Source: Emticicia oligotrophica DSM 17448
Lineage (GTDB): Bacteria; Bacteroidota; Bacteroidia; Cytophagales; Spirosomataceae
DNA length: 64,000 nt
Reading direction: 5' to 3'
Assembly (NCBI RefSeq): GCF_000263195.1
Contig: NC_018748.1
Span: 2,542,001 to 2,606,000 of the forward strand
The number at the start of each line of letters is the position of its first letter. Positions within the stretch are counted from its first letter, which is position 1. The position numbers were made by a program, and so were the translations under genes. Positions 8,235-16,532 of the stretch are shown piece after piece. The notes beneath the pieces are model-generated. The model saw only the letters and a list, made by a program, of their open reading frames with translations, ran no database searches and was not told the origin of the DNA.

Positions 8235-8912
8235 TCATGGTTTCTTCAATACATAACCCATACCTATGTGCGTGTGAAGAAGTTTTGGTTCGAAATCTTT
8301 GTCGATTTTCTTGCGAAGAAAATTCACATAAACTTCAATCACATTGGTGCCTGTATCGAAGGTTACATCCCATATTTTTTCAGCTAATTCTACTTTCGAA
8401 ATCACTCTTCCTTGGTGCTTGATGAAGTATTCAAGTAAAGCAAACTCTTTGGCCGTAAGTACAATTGGCTTGTCGCTGCGACTTACAGTTTTAGAATCTA
8501 AGTCCATTTCGAGGTCGGCAAATTTTAAAAGATTGGCAGTTTGAACGCTTCCAGTATTACGGCGAGTTAAGGCACGAATTCGTGCAAGTAACTCCCTAAA
8601 TTCGAAAGGTTTAACCAAATAATCATCAGCACCAGCATCGAGGCCAACAATTTTATCATCTGTTGTACCTAGTGCAGTTAACAGTAAAATAGGTGATGCA
8701 ACGCCTTTGGTGCGAAGTTGCTTACAAAGTTCAAGACCACTGATACCGGGCAAGATAATATCTGAAATGATAATGGTGTAATTTGTGCGAGTTGCGAGTT
8801 GTAGACCAATCAATCCATCGTATGCCACATCAACTTCCCATTGTTGCTCTTCAAGACCTTGTTTGATTAATTGCAAGGTCTTGGCTTCGTCTTCTATTAC
8901 TAATATTTTCAT
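8235..8912 (-). CDS. OmpR/PhoB-family response regulator
   Basis: The 225-residue protein has a receiver domain (residues 1-118) with acidic pair Glu7/Asp8 (VIEDE), phosphoacceptor Asp51 in ISDIILPG, the conserved Thr in LLLTALG and Lys in DYLVKPFEF. A winged-helix DNA-binding domain (about 128-225) includes LTAKEFALLEYFIKHQG and VYVNFLRKKID. The open frame extends upstream to 9014, but those 34 residues are not family-like, and a TAATTTTG box at 8936-8943 places the transcript start just before the ATG at 8912, so I take that start. It is co-transcribed with the kinase 38 bp downstream. Confidence 0.93.
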   Translation of the reverse strand: MKILVIEDEAKTLQLIKQGLEEQQWEVDVAYDGLIGLQLATRTNYTIIISDIILPGISGLELCKQLRTKGVASPILLLTALGTTDDKIVGLDAGADDYLVKPFEFRELLARIRALTRRNTGSVQTANLLKFADLEMDLDSKTVSRSDKPIVLTAKEFALLEYFIKHQGRVISKVELAEKIWDVTFDTGTNVIEVYVNFLRKKIDKDFEPKLLHTHIGMGYVLKKP

Positions 8913-8935
8913 ACCGATACCGATTGGATTTACGC

Positions 8936-8943
8936 CAAAATTA
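8936..8943 (-). promoter_or_regulatory. -7 box (TAATTTTG) of the response regulator gene
   Basis: On the reverse strand this is an exact TAnnTTTG match, 23 bp before the chosen ATG at 8912, with a TTCG about 18 nt further upstream as a weak -33 element. It lies inside the longer open frame, which argues against the upstream start at 9014. Confidence 0.5.
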
Positions 8944-9029
8944 GAAAAATTTAGAGATAAACGAAGAAAATGAAGGTATAATTGTAAATACCTACGTAAA
9001 TGATAGAACAGCAATTTTAAAAATAATGA

Positions 9030-11870
9030 TTATTTCTTCTCAACGGCTATTAGCGTTACTTTATCGAGTAGGCCAGAATCACGTGGTTGCCAATTGAGTG
9101 TAGTTAAATAACCGTTTTTACCTAAATTTGGACGTAACCTCGCCGAAATATTGATATTATAAAACTTTTGCCATACTTGTCCTTCTTTTTCAATAGCAAT
9201 TACACGATTAGCCATTGAATTTGAAACTTGTACCGTTAATGTATTTTGTTCTTTAAAAAGAGTTTTCGGTACAAAAACTTTATAGCTTGGGCCAATTAAA
9301 GTACCTAAATTTTGCCCATTTAATATTACACTTGCACTTTCGGCTACTTTACCTAAATCAAGCCAATAACCAGCGGTTATATTTGTACTACTTGGTTTGG
9401 AGAAATCAAGTGTATAAGCAGCAGTGCCTGAAAAGTTTTTGTAAGCGTCTCCATCTAACTTTGTCCAAGAACCAAGCGATTGTATTTCGATAGTTTTGGG
9501 TAATGTTGGCCCTCCCTCCAAGAAACTAAGCTTCCAAGTACCTTTGAGTTCTTGTGGTTCAGCCGCCGACTTGTAATAAGCAAAATTGCTGCTTTGAACA
9601 GGCGTATTGTAGGTTTCGATAATGCAGGATTCTCCCGCCGCTAATTGCAGGTAAATTTCATTGGTTGTTGCATTGTATTTTGCCATGCCCAAGGCCCCCG
9701 TCATCGGATTATATAAAGCTGCCGATTTTGCAGAAACAGTTAGTTTTACCCAACCATCAAATGCTTTGTTGGTTTTGTTGTTGATAAAATAATAATATCC
9801 TTTATCATAGGTTTTTCTGACAAACTGAAGTCCTTCATCAATCATGGTTTCACGCCAAATTTTGGCGGTATTCATCATGGCATCTAAGTTTTCGCCTACC
9901 AAAATTGTTCCTTTGCCAACAGATGCTTGCTTGAAATTTGCCGAATTTTCTACAAAGTTCATTTCAGAAAGCAAGGCTTTGAATTTGGTTTGACGCTGAG
10001 CAAGATTACCTAAACCTGGCACATCGACAGGTAATTTTTTGTGAAAAATGATGGTAGCTCCTTCTTTAGCCAACGAAACTAACTTTTCAAATGTTTCAAG
10101 GGGGATTTGCTCACTTTCAGCCATTAAAATGGTTTTGTATTTAATTCCTCCCGTGAGAATTTGTTGATTTTGTGCTTGTAGATTTAAAATCTGACGGTCA
10201 GAAATAAAGTCAAATCCATATCCACGGTCAAGTAGTTTTTGCCCTACTTCTTTAAAATCAGTTCCATTAAATTCTGGCGTAACGCCATCAAAGTGTTCTA
10301 AAAGACCTTTAGGTGAATGTTCTGTCAGGCGGTCAGTAATTGGGAAATAGAATAATATATCATTATTACCTTTACTATTTTGTAAGAAGCTTTGGCAGCG
10401 AGCTACATAATTATTGAGCGTACCAAAATCTTTCCAGAAAGGGTTATTAGGCATGAAGTGCACGGCAGCATAAAACAACCACCCTGGATATTGAGCATCT
10501 TTTGGCGAATAACTAGTGCCGTGGTAAAAAATATGATTAATTCCACCCACCATAAATAAATCTAAAGCACGCTTTACATCGGCTAGATTCGATAAGAAAT
10601 GTTCATTTTCCCAAGTGGCAGACTCAGAAGATGCCAATTTTTTACCCATCACGTTGGCAGCTGATGATGCAAATTTTATGCGGAGCAGGTCAGTACCTTC
10701 AATTTCGGGAATATCAACTACACTATATAAATCTAAGGTATTTGCTGGTGAGCCATGAGCTTGGTTTCTCACAATTTTTCCTCGACTATGAGCCCATTTT
10801 GCCCATTCAGAAGTATATTTTTCTAGAATTAAATCACCTATGGTCGTTCGGTAATCGAATAAAACCCTACGATTTAGGTCGGTATTTTCTTTGCTGAAAA
10901 GGTTGGGTAAATAATTGCGTAATTCATAACCTCGACGATTTTTAAACTCATCGAAAAGATTATCTGTCCAGTCAGATTGCCCACGTGCATCATCAACTTC
11001 ATAAGAATCATTGAAAAAAGCACGCATACTCGAAACATCAGTTTCGGCAAATGCTTTATCAAATGCTGAAAGATAATTTTTGATGGCTTTATCAGAGAAG
11101 TGGTCAATTACATCGCCTTCGCCACCCGGGCCAGCACGTTCAACCATTTTTCCATGAAAACCCTGAAAAACAGCATAAAGCATCCAATTTCCAGGAGGGG
11201 CCTGCCAGTTGAGTTTACCTTCTTTATTTACATTGTCGGTTAGATTCAATGCTTCTCCTTTATCTGAGTAAGCCATGAGTGTTTGTAAAGGAATAGGACG
11301 TTCGAAACGTACTTGGTCAATGGCCAATTCTTGCAAATTATCATTTTTCGAAATAGGATATTTCAATGCACTGATTTCGGTAGATTTTGGTAAAACATAG
11401 CGTAAAAGTGGAGGTTGAACGAAAGTGATGTTTTCATTTAAGGTTTCCCCTTTTGTTAAGCTATAAGTTTTATGAAAAACAGCCTTGCAAGCATCTTCTG
11501 GCGTAACCCAACGACCCCCAAACGGCCAACCAGAAGCATTGGCTAAGTCGATACCTAAACCTAAGCGACTGCCTTCTTTTAGGGTATGTTTAAACATATC
11601 GACCCATTTCGGAGAAAGAAAGTCAATGAATTGTGCTTCTGCACCTTTTACGCCATAAATAGGTGTAATTTCTAGTCCACCCAAGCCTACTTTTTGGTAA
11701 GCTTCCATATTGTAGGTGAGGTCTTTAGGGTTTACGGCATTACCTTCCCACCACCAACGTGTCCAAGGTTTGGTTTGTTGGGTAATTGGTTTCCATTTAG
11801 GTTGTGCCATGGCAAACGTACTTCCGAGAAGGATGATTGCCGATGTTTTGAATAGGGTTTTGTTGAGCAT
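9030..11870 (-). CDS. Glycoside hydrolase family 106 alpha-L-rhamnosidase
   Basis: The protein has 946 residues and a signal peptide (MLNKTLFKTSAIILLGSTFA, cleavage near MAQ). The N-terminal catalytic part carries the GH106 signature WTRWWWEGNAVNPKDLTYNM followed by GLGGLEITPIYGVKG, with WPFGG and FFNDSYEVDDA further on. A central barrel/Rossmann region (NDILFYFPITDR, KTILMAESEQIP) and a C-terminal beta-sandwich carbohydrate-binding-like domain (LDLGKVAESASVILNGQNLG) follow. Characterised relatives are inverting exo-acting enzymes that remove alpha-L-rhamnose from pectin (rhamnogalacturonan) or rhamnosides. It is probably periplasmic or surface-exposed. No SusC/SusD pair is nearby, so it is not in a classical polysaccharide-utilisation locus. 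Free rhamnose would feed the enzyme encoded at 59719. Confidence 0.85.
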   Translation of the reverse strand: MLNKTLFKTSAIILLGSTFAMAQPKWKPITQQTKPWTRWWWEGNAVNPKDLTYNMEAYQKVGLGGLEITPIYGVKGAEAQFIDFLSPKWVDMFKHTLKEGSRLGLGIDLANASGWPFGGRWVTPEDACKAVFHKTYSLTKGETLNENITFVQPPLLRYVLPKSTEISALKYPISKNDNLQELAIDQVRFERPIPLQTLMAYSDKGEALNLTDNVNKEGKLNWQAPPGNWMLYAVFQGFHGKMVERAGPGGEGDVIDHFSDKAIKNYLSAFDKAFAETDVSSMRAFFNDSYEVDDARGQSDWTDNLFDEFKNRRGYELRNYLPNLFSKENTDLNRRVLFDYRTTIGDLILEKYTSEWAKWAHSRGKIVRNQAHGSPANTLDLYSVVDIPEIEGTDLLRIKFASSAANVMGKKLASSESATWENEHFLSNLADVKRALDLFMVGGINHIFYHGTSYSPKDAQYPGWLFYAAVHFMPNNPFWKDFGTLNNYVARCQSFLQNSKGNNDILFYFPITDRLTEHSPKGLLEHFDGVTPEFNGTDFKEVGQKLLDRGYGFDFISDRQILNLQAQNQQILTGGIKYKTILMAESEQIPLETFEKLVSLAKEGATIIFHKKLPVDVPGLGNLAQRQTKFKALLSEMNFVENSANFKQASVGKGTILVGENLDAMMNTAKIWRETMIDEGLQFVRKTYDKGYYYFINNKTNKAFDGWVKLTVSAKSAALYNPMTGALGMAKYNATTNEIYLQLAAGESCIIETYNTPVQSSNFAYYKSAAEPQELKGTWKLSFLEGGPTLPKTIEIQSLGSWTKLDGDAYKNFSGTAAYTLDFSKPSSTNITAGYWLDLGKVAESASVILNGQNLGTLIGPSYKVFVPKTLFKEQNTLTVQVSNSMANRVIAIEKEGQVWQKFYNINISARLRPNLGKNGYLTTLNWQPRDSGLLDKVTLIAVEKK

Positions 11871-11958
11871 TTTTCTGTATTTTACTCTTTCATTGATTAA
11901 TATTATTAGTTAGCGAATAAATTCGCTGTCTAATGGAATAAAGGAATGAATTCGTTTA

Positions 11959-11980
11959 TTTCCCGACATGAAGTCGGAAA
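11959..11980 (-). terminator. Hairpin after the GH88/105 gene
   Basis: Arms TTTCCCGAC and GTCGGAAA (with one mismatch/bulge) surround a 5-nt loop. It lies in the 173-bp gap between the stop of the leftward glycuronyl hydrolase gene and the start of the rhamnosidase gene. The following T-run is weak. Confidence 0.45.
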
Positions 11981-12043
11981 ACGCTATGAGAATTTTATCT
12001 TTTGTTTCCCCTGTTACGCATTTCAATGGGTAATTTACTGTCT

Positions 12044-13174
12044 TTATTTCATTTTATAAACCTCAGTGCCTGCCAATAAGAAACAACCGACACCAAAATC
12101 GGTAAAATTGGGCACTTTATCATAAGAAAGCGGTTGTCCATCTTTAGGTTCTTTGCCTGTTCCTTGTACATAACCCAAGAATCCATTGGTATGCACACAA
12201 TCTTTTATCATGGCATTCATGGCTTTAGCAATGATTGGTGTATATTTTTTCTTGTTTAATAAACCTTTATTAACCCCCCAAGCCATTCCGTAGGTAAAAA
12301 GAGCCGTACCTGTGAGTTCTTTGCCCCCAAAATCGGTTTCGTCCATGAGGCTTACATTCCAAAGGCCATCCTTACGTTGAAGAGGAGGCAGTGCCTGCAT
12401 CATTTCTAGAAAAGTTTTTTCGTATTCTGCACGGTGGGGTGCATTTCTAGGCATTATATCAAGTACACGCACTAAGGCAGCTATCACCCAACCATCTCCA
12501 CGCGACCAATAGCAACTTTTACCCGCAGGTGTGGTATAAGGAGGGTCGAAATCTTTATCACGATACCAAAGTTTTTCGGTAGGATTATATAGGCCATTAG
12601 CACCTTCAACTGTTTTGGTGTGCATATACATTTCATACATTTTCTCAAAATAGCGGTCATCTTTATACAAAACACCCAATTGTGCGAAAACAGGCATAGC
12701 CATTTGAAGGGCATCAATCCAAGTCCAGTCATCTTTTTTTGAGCTATTGACCATATTATCAATACACGCTTTTATATCTTTTATTCGCTCAGGCTTTGGG
12801 TCGATTAAATATAAATCAATATAAGTTTGTCCGCAGCATTGGTCATCTCCATTGCGAGTTTTCGTGCCATTCCTCAAACCCCATTTATGGGCTTCTCCCC
12901 ACGAAACAGCGTAATTATAATAAGTTTCTTGTTTATCAATTTTATAAAGAGCCATAAGTCCTTCGTAATAAACGCCACGTGTCCAGATATTACTTGGGCG
13001 AGTTTTGTCAGGAGCCCAAATAGGTTTGCCCACATCAGGCCATTCGTTCATGAAATAAGCATTGGCCGACCTTAAAGTCTGTAATAATTCTTTTTTTGGA
13101 GGTAGACTTTGAGCCTTTGATTGATTGAAAATAAAGCAAAAAATGAGTAGCGATGAGTAAATGAAACGTCGCAT
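12044..13174 (-). CDS. Unsaturated glycuronyl / rhamnogalacturonyl hydrolase (GH88/GH105)
   Basis: This 376-residue protein begins MRRFIYSSLLIFCFIFNQ with cleavage after SKA, a clear signal peptide. The longer frame to 13213 adds 13 residues that would disturb it. The alpha/alpha-barrel signature includes WTRGVYYEGLMALYKI, GDDQCCGQTYIDLYLI, DWTWIDALQMAMPVFAQLG (the Asp is the likely acid/base), CYWSRGDGWVIAALVRVL and LTGTALFTYGMAWGVN. The family hydrates the unsaturated uronic acid left by polysaccharide lyases, releasing it from rhamnose-containing oligosaccharides. Together with the adjacent GH106 enzyme this points to rhamnogalacturonan-type substrates. It is divergent from the Gfo/Idh/MocA gene at 13468. 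Confidence 0.88.
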   Translation of the reverse strand: MRRFIYSSLLIFCFIFNQSKAQSLPPKKELLQTLRSANAYFMNEWPDVGKPIWAPDKTRPSNIWTRGVYYEGLMALYKIDKQETYYNYAVSWGEAHKWGLRNGTKTRNGDDQCCGQTYIDLYLIDPKPERIKDIKACIDNMVNSSKKDDWTWIDALQMAMPVFAQLGVLYKDDRYFEKMYEMYMHTKTVEGANGLYNPTEKLWYRDKDFDPPYTTPAGKSCYWSRGDGWVIAALVRVLDIMPRNAPHRAEYEKTFLEMMQALPPLQRKDGLWNVSLMDETDFGGKELTGTALFTYGMAWGVNKGLLNKKKYTPIIAKAMNAMIKDCVHTNGFLGYVQGTGKEPKDGQPLSYDKVPNFTDFGVGCFLLAGTEVYKMK

Positions 13175-13239
13175 ATTGTAAATGTAAGATGAGAGATGTA
13201 AGTCTGTGCACAATATTAATTATGCCATCATTAATATGA

Positions 13240-13247
13240 CAAATGTA
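13240..13247 (-). promoter_or_regulatory. -7 box (TACATTTG) upstream of the GH88/105 gene
   Basis: The reverse strand carries an exact TAnnTTTG match 66 bp upstream of the ATG at 13174. No clear TTG is seen at -33. The predicted leader of about 60 nt excludes the longer upstream reading frame as a problem only mildly, so this is weak support. Confidence 0.35.
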
Positions 13248-13467
13248 AGACTTCAGTAGGCTTTTTACTCTCCTGTGCTCTCACGGAAAAGAGGTGTGTG
13301 AAGTCGATAAATATGGCTTGGTGGTCGAAGATTTGAGGCTTATTAAAAAAATTTAAAATAAAATTCTTAAAATCGTGGAAGAAAGCCTTTTCTGTACTAA
13401 ATTCAACTCGACAAAACAATCACAAGCAATACTAAATATTGCCTAAACATTCAATCCTAAACATATC

Positions 13468-14847
13468 ATGCAATCAACACGTAGAAAATTTATCAAGAGC
13501 GTCGGAATGGCTTCTGCTTTATTCGCTACCGATTCTTTTGCGAAGCCTTTCAACATCATCAAAGACCTAAAAAAAGTTAGTCCGAATGACAAACTGCGTT
13601 TTGCAACCATCGGATTTGGTATTCAAGGCCATGGAGATACTCGTGCTGCTTTGAGAAACCCTGATGTAGAGTTTGTGGCGGTCGCCGATTTATACGATGG
13701 TCGATTGACACATGCAAAAGAGGCATTCAATAAAGACCTTTTCACTACGCGTGATTACCGTGAAATTTTAGATAGAAAAGATATTGATGCTGTAATTGTG
13801 GCTACACCAGACCACTGGCACGACCACATTAGTATTGCAGCCATGAAGGCAGGTAAGAATGTTTATTGCCAAAAGCCAATGGTTCAACACATTGATGAAG
13901 GCCATGCAATGATTGATACTTGGCGTAAAACAGGTAAAACTGTACAAGTAGGAAGTCAGCCAAGTAGTGGAGCGGCTTACGCTGAGGCTCGCAGATTGAT
14001 GAAAACTGGAGCGATTGGTGAACTGAACTTTATTGAAGCTACTTATGACCGCTATAGTGCATTAGGTGCTTGGACTTATTCGATTCCACCAGATGCTTCG
14101 CCAAAAACGATTGATTGGGATACTTTTTTAGGAGATGCTCCAAAACGTCCATTTGATGCAACTCGCTTCTTCCGTTGGAGAAATTATCGTGATTATGGTA
14201 CTGGGGTAGCAGGCGATTTATTCGTGCATCTTATTACGGGTATGCACTTTGCAACTGGAGCCATTGGTCCAGAAAGAATATTTGCTTCAGGAGAATTGAG
14301 CTACTGGAAAGATGGTCGTGATGTGCCAGATGTAATGGTAACGGTATTAGATTATCCACAGACTGAAAAACACACCAAATTCCAAGCAGTATTGCGTGTA
14401 AACTTTGCCAATGCAGGTTCTATTAAAAACGTGACACGTATTGTAGGAACTGAGGGTGAAATTTTATGGAATGCTCAAGGGCTTACACTTACTAAGCGTA
14501 AACTTCCAAAAGCTCCGGGTTATGGTTCTGGCGAAAGTTATGCTACTTTCTCGAATGAAATGCAAGCAGAATATAAGAAAGAATACGATGCAAAATATGC
14601 CGAGTCTGACCGTGTAGCACCACCAGTTGAAGAAATTAAATACGAAACCCCAAAAGAAGATGACCCACACGCACAACATTTCAGAAATTTCTTTGATAAT
14701 GTGCGTAAAGGAAGTCAAGAAACAGCCCAAGACCCTGTATTTGGTTTCCGTGCAGCGGCTCCAGCTTTAGCTTGTAATTTGAGCTATTTCGAAAATAAAA
14801 TTGTGCACTGGGATCCAGTTGCGATGAAAGTATTGAAGAAAAAATAA
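13468..14847 (+). CDS. Tat-exported Gfo/Idh/MocA-family oxidoreductase
   Basis: The 459-residue protein opens with a twin-arginine signal (STRRKFIKSVGMASALFATD). The NAD(P)-binding Rossmann fold follows, with ATIGFGIQGHGDTR, ADLYDGR and VATPDHWHDHISIAAMKAG. The usual EKP motif appears as YCQKPM, a Glu-to-Gln change seen in many exported members. The C-terminal alpha/beta domain carries GDLFVHLITGMHFATGAIGP, with the His expected in the active site. These enzymes oxidise, reduce or otherwise rearrange sugars with a bound cofactor; the substrate is unknown here. Position beside rhamnosidase and glycuronyl hydrolase genes suggests a periplasmic sugar. Monocistronic; a hairpin-rich element follows the stop. 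Confidence 0.88.
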   Translation: MQSTRRKFIKSVGMASALFATDSFAKPFNIIKDLKKVSPNDKLRFATIGFGIQGHGDTRAALRNPDVEFVAVADLYDGRLTHAKEAFNKDLFTTRDYREILDRKDIDAVIVATPDHWHDHISIAAMKAGKNVYCQKPMVQHIDEGHAMIDTWRKTGKTVQVGSQPSSGAAYAEARRLMKTGAIGELNFIEATYDRYSALGAWTYSIPPDASPKTIDWDTFLGDAPKRPFDATRFFRWRNYRDYGTGVAGDLFVHLITGMHFATGAIGPERIFASGELSYWKDGRDVPDVMVTVLDYPQTEKHTKFQAVLRVNFANAGSIKNVTRIVGTEGEILWNAQGLTLTKRKLPKAPGYGSGESYATFSNEMQAEYKKEYDAKYAESDRVAPPVEEIKYETPKEDDPHAQHFRNFFDNVRKGSQETAQDPVFGFRAAAPALACNLSYFENKIVHWDPVAMKVLKKK

Positions 14848-14866
14848 ACCTTCCCCTTATATTGCT

Positions 14867-14961
14867 AACCACGGGTTTCACCATTATTTGGCGAGTAATA
14901 GTATAAATTTTATCTAAACTTTGTACTACAGTAGTCAAAATCTCGGTGAAAGTCCGTGGTT
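14867..14961 (+). ncRNA. Candidate structured element between oxidoreductase and nuclease genes
   Basis: AACCACGGGTTTCACC (14867-14882) pairs with GGTGAAAGTCCGTGGTT (14945-14961), a closing stem of about 15 bp with one interior offset. Inside are about 60 nt, including a small ACTA/TAGT hairpin near 14925-14935. The stem is followed by TTATTCTTT. It could be a large terminator for the oxidoreductase gene or a leader element for the nuclease gene 43 bp downstream. I do not recognise a known riboswitch class. Confidence 0.4.
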
Positions 14962-15004
14962 TATTCTTTAATTTGCACCTAATTTTAAACAAACCATTAA
15001 AATA

Positions 15005-15790
15005 ATGCTTAAAAAAACATCTATACTACTTCTTTTACTTGCCATATCTCTACAAACTTTTGCTTGGGGGCCAACGGGGCATCGAGTAGTAGGACAAATA
15101 GCTAATTCTTATCTTTCTGGTAAGGCCAAACGTAATATTCGTAAAATATTAGGTACTGAATCAGTTGCCATTTCGAGCAATTGGGCTGATTTTATCAAGT
15201 CAGATACTTCCTATAAATATTTAGATTCTTGGCATTATATTAACATCAAAGCAGGTTTAAATAATACCGAGTTTACAAATTATTTGAATAACGATAAAGG
15301 CACAGATGCTTACACAAAACTTAATTTTTTGATTGGAGAATTAAAGAAAAAAGAACTATCAATTGAGCAAAAACGAATGTATTTACGCTTATTGATTCAC
15401 ATTGCGGGCGATATTCATCAACCCATGCACGTAAGTCGTGCTGAAGATTTGGGCGGCAATAGAATCAAAGCTTTTTGGTTTTCTGATGCTACCAACTTAC
15501 ACGCCTTGTGGGATGATAAAATCATCGAATTTCAGAAACTCAGCTATACTGAGTATGCTACAAGCATCAACCATGCTTCAAAAGAGCAGCGTCGTGAGTG
15601 GCAAAAACAACCGATGACTCAGTGGTTCTTTGAGTCGTATCAGATTGCTAATAAACTCTATGCCGATATTAAGCAACCAGAACCAAGATTAACCTTTCGC
15701 TATAATTTTGATAATATAGATACCCTCAATCAACAACTCTTGAAGGGTGGAATAAGACTAGCTGGTTTATTAAACGAAATTTTTGGCTAA
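15005..15790 (+). CDS. Exported S1/P1-type zinc nuclease
   Basis: This 261-residue protein has a signal peptide ending LQTFA, so the mature protein begins with Trp in WGPTGHRVVGQIA. That N-terminal Trp is a zinc ligand in the S1/P1 family. Further metal-binding segments are SNWADFIKSD, SWHYINI, HIAGDIHQPMHV and TNLHALWDDKIIE, together giving the trinuclear zinc site. The family cleaves single-stranded RNA and DNA, often with 3'-nucleotidase activity. The product is expected in the periplasm or medium, where it would scavenge nucleotides and phosphate. It ends at a hairpin terminator (15821-15875). Confidence 0.93.
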   Translation: MLKKTSILLLLLAISLQTFAWGPTGHRVVGQIANSYLSGKAKRNIRKILGTESVAISSNWADFIKSDTSYKYLDSWHYINIKAGLNNTEFTNYLNNDKGTDAYTKLNFLIGELKKKELSIEQKRMYLRLLIHIAGDIHQPMHVSRAEDLGGNRIKAFWFSDATNLHALWDDKIIEFQKLSYTEYATSINHASKEQRREWQKQPMTQWFFESYQIANKLYADIKQPEPRLTFRYNFDNIDTLNQQLLKGGIRLAGLLNEIFG

Positions 15791-15820
15791 ACCAAAATCA
15801 TTAAAAAGTGATAAAATATA

Positions 15821-15875
15821 TTAGGCAAGAATGGAGAATTTTTAAAATCTAATTAAATTCTAATTTCTTGCCTAA
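15821..15875 (+). terminator. Hairpin terminator of the S1/P1 nuclease gene
   Basis: Arms TTAGGCAAGAA (15821-15831) and TTCTTGCCTAA (15865-15875) are exact complements. An inner stem GAATTT/AAATTC shortens the loop. It begins 30 bp after the stop. Confidence 0.55.
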
Positions 15876-15985
15876 ATTGCGTTTATAGCTTGATTTAAGC
15901 CATTTTATTAGTAATTTCATCTACAAAAAGCCTCTATTGGTATCCTTCTCAAATCGAACAATTCGATACTATGACTTGTTTAAGT

Positions 15986-15993
15986 TATATTTG
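15986..15993 (+). promoter_or_regulatory. -7 box (TATATTTG) of the small exported protein gene
   Basis: An exact TAnnTTTG match that would start transcription near 16000, about 20 nt before a GTG codon at 16021. It argues that the longer open frame starting TTG at 15937 is not used. Confidence 0.45.
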
Positions 15994-16020
15994 CTAAAAC
16001 AAATATTTATCGAACATCTT

Positions 16021-16341
16021 GTGAGAAAACAAATTCTTTCATCAACATACTTTCTAATGCTTCTGCTTACTCTACTGACGAGTAGTTATGCTGTGTTGTG
16101 TGATATGTCGGCGAAAGATGGCATTTGTTCATCAGACACGGATATCGAATTAGTTGATGATGGAGGAATTTCAGATTTACCCTTCGATTCAGGATTCGAG
16201 CAAATAAATGATAACTTTATTGAACGAATCACAGATTTTAGTTTCAATAACTTTGCTTTTATCAATAACGACTTTTCATACCTTCAAAATACTTATAAGA
16301 TATACTTAGGCTTACACACACCACCTCCTAAGTATATATAA
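16021..16341 (+). CDS. Small exported protein, unknown function
   Basis: From a GTG start the product is 106 residues: a basic start (RKQILSSTYF), a hydrophobic stretch LMLLLTLLTSSYA and a likely cleavage before VLCDMSAKDG. The mature part is acidic (DTDIELVDDGGISDLPFDSG) with three cysteines, and ends aromatic and tyrosine-rich. The open frame extends upstream to a TTG at 15937, but the -7 box at 15986-15993 makes the GTG more likely. It precedes the efflux operon on the same strand with a 190-bp gap. I recognise no family. It may be lineage-restricted; it is also possible that the frame is not translated. Confidence 0.5.
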   Translation: MRKQILSSTYFLMLLLTLLTSSYAVLCDMSAKDGICSSDTDIELVDDGGISDLPFDSGFEQINDNFIERITDFSFNNFAFINNDFSYLQNTYKIYLGLHTPPPKYI

Positions 16342-16412
16342 CTACTTTCAAATTTTACTTCCTATTATTTTGTGAAAATAAAAAATGACCAAATGTTATT
16401 TGGTTGTATGTT

Positions 16413-16420
16413 TATTTTTG
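16413..16420 (+). promoter_or_regulatory. -7-like box (TATTTTTG) upstream of the efflux operon
   Basis: TAnnTTTG match 113 bp before the adaptor gene start. A correctly spaced TTG element is not obvious, so this is a weak promoter call. Confidence 0.3.
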
Positions 16421-16532
16421 TACGATTCCAATAAAGAAATTTGACTTTCGAAGAAAACTTTGTAAGTCAGATTAAAATGTTTTAATTCCATTATAACTCA
16501 TTGATTTTCTAAGCTTTACAATTGACCAAAGA

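Noticed and set aside
8913-9014. 34-residue N-terminal extension of the response regulator
   Set aside because: The extension is not receiver-like and contains the promoter box at 8936-8943; the ATG at 8912 gives the standard MKILVIEDE start.
14867-14961. Known riboswitch (TPP, cobalamin, SAM) upstream of the nuclease
   Set aside because: None of the characteristic conserved boxes of those classes is present, and the downstream gene is not in a vitamin or methionine pathway.
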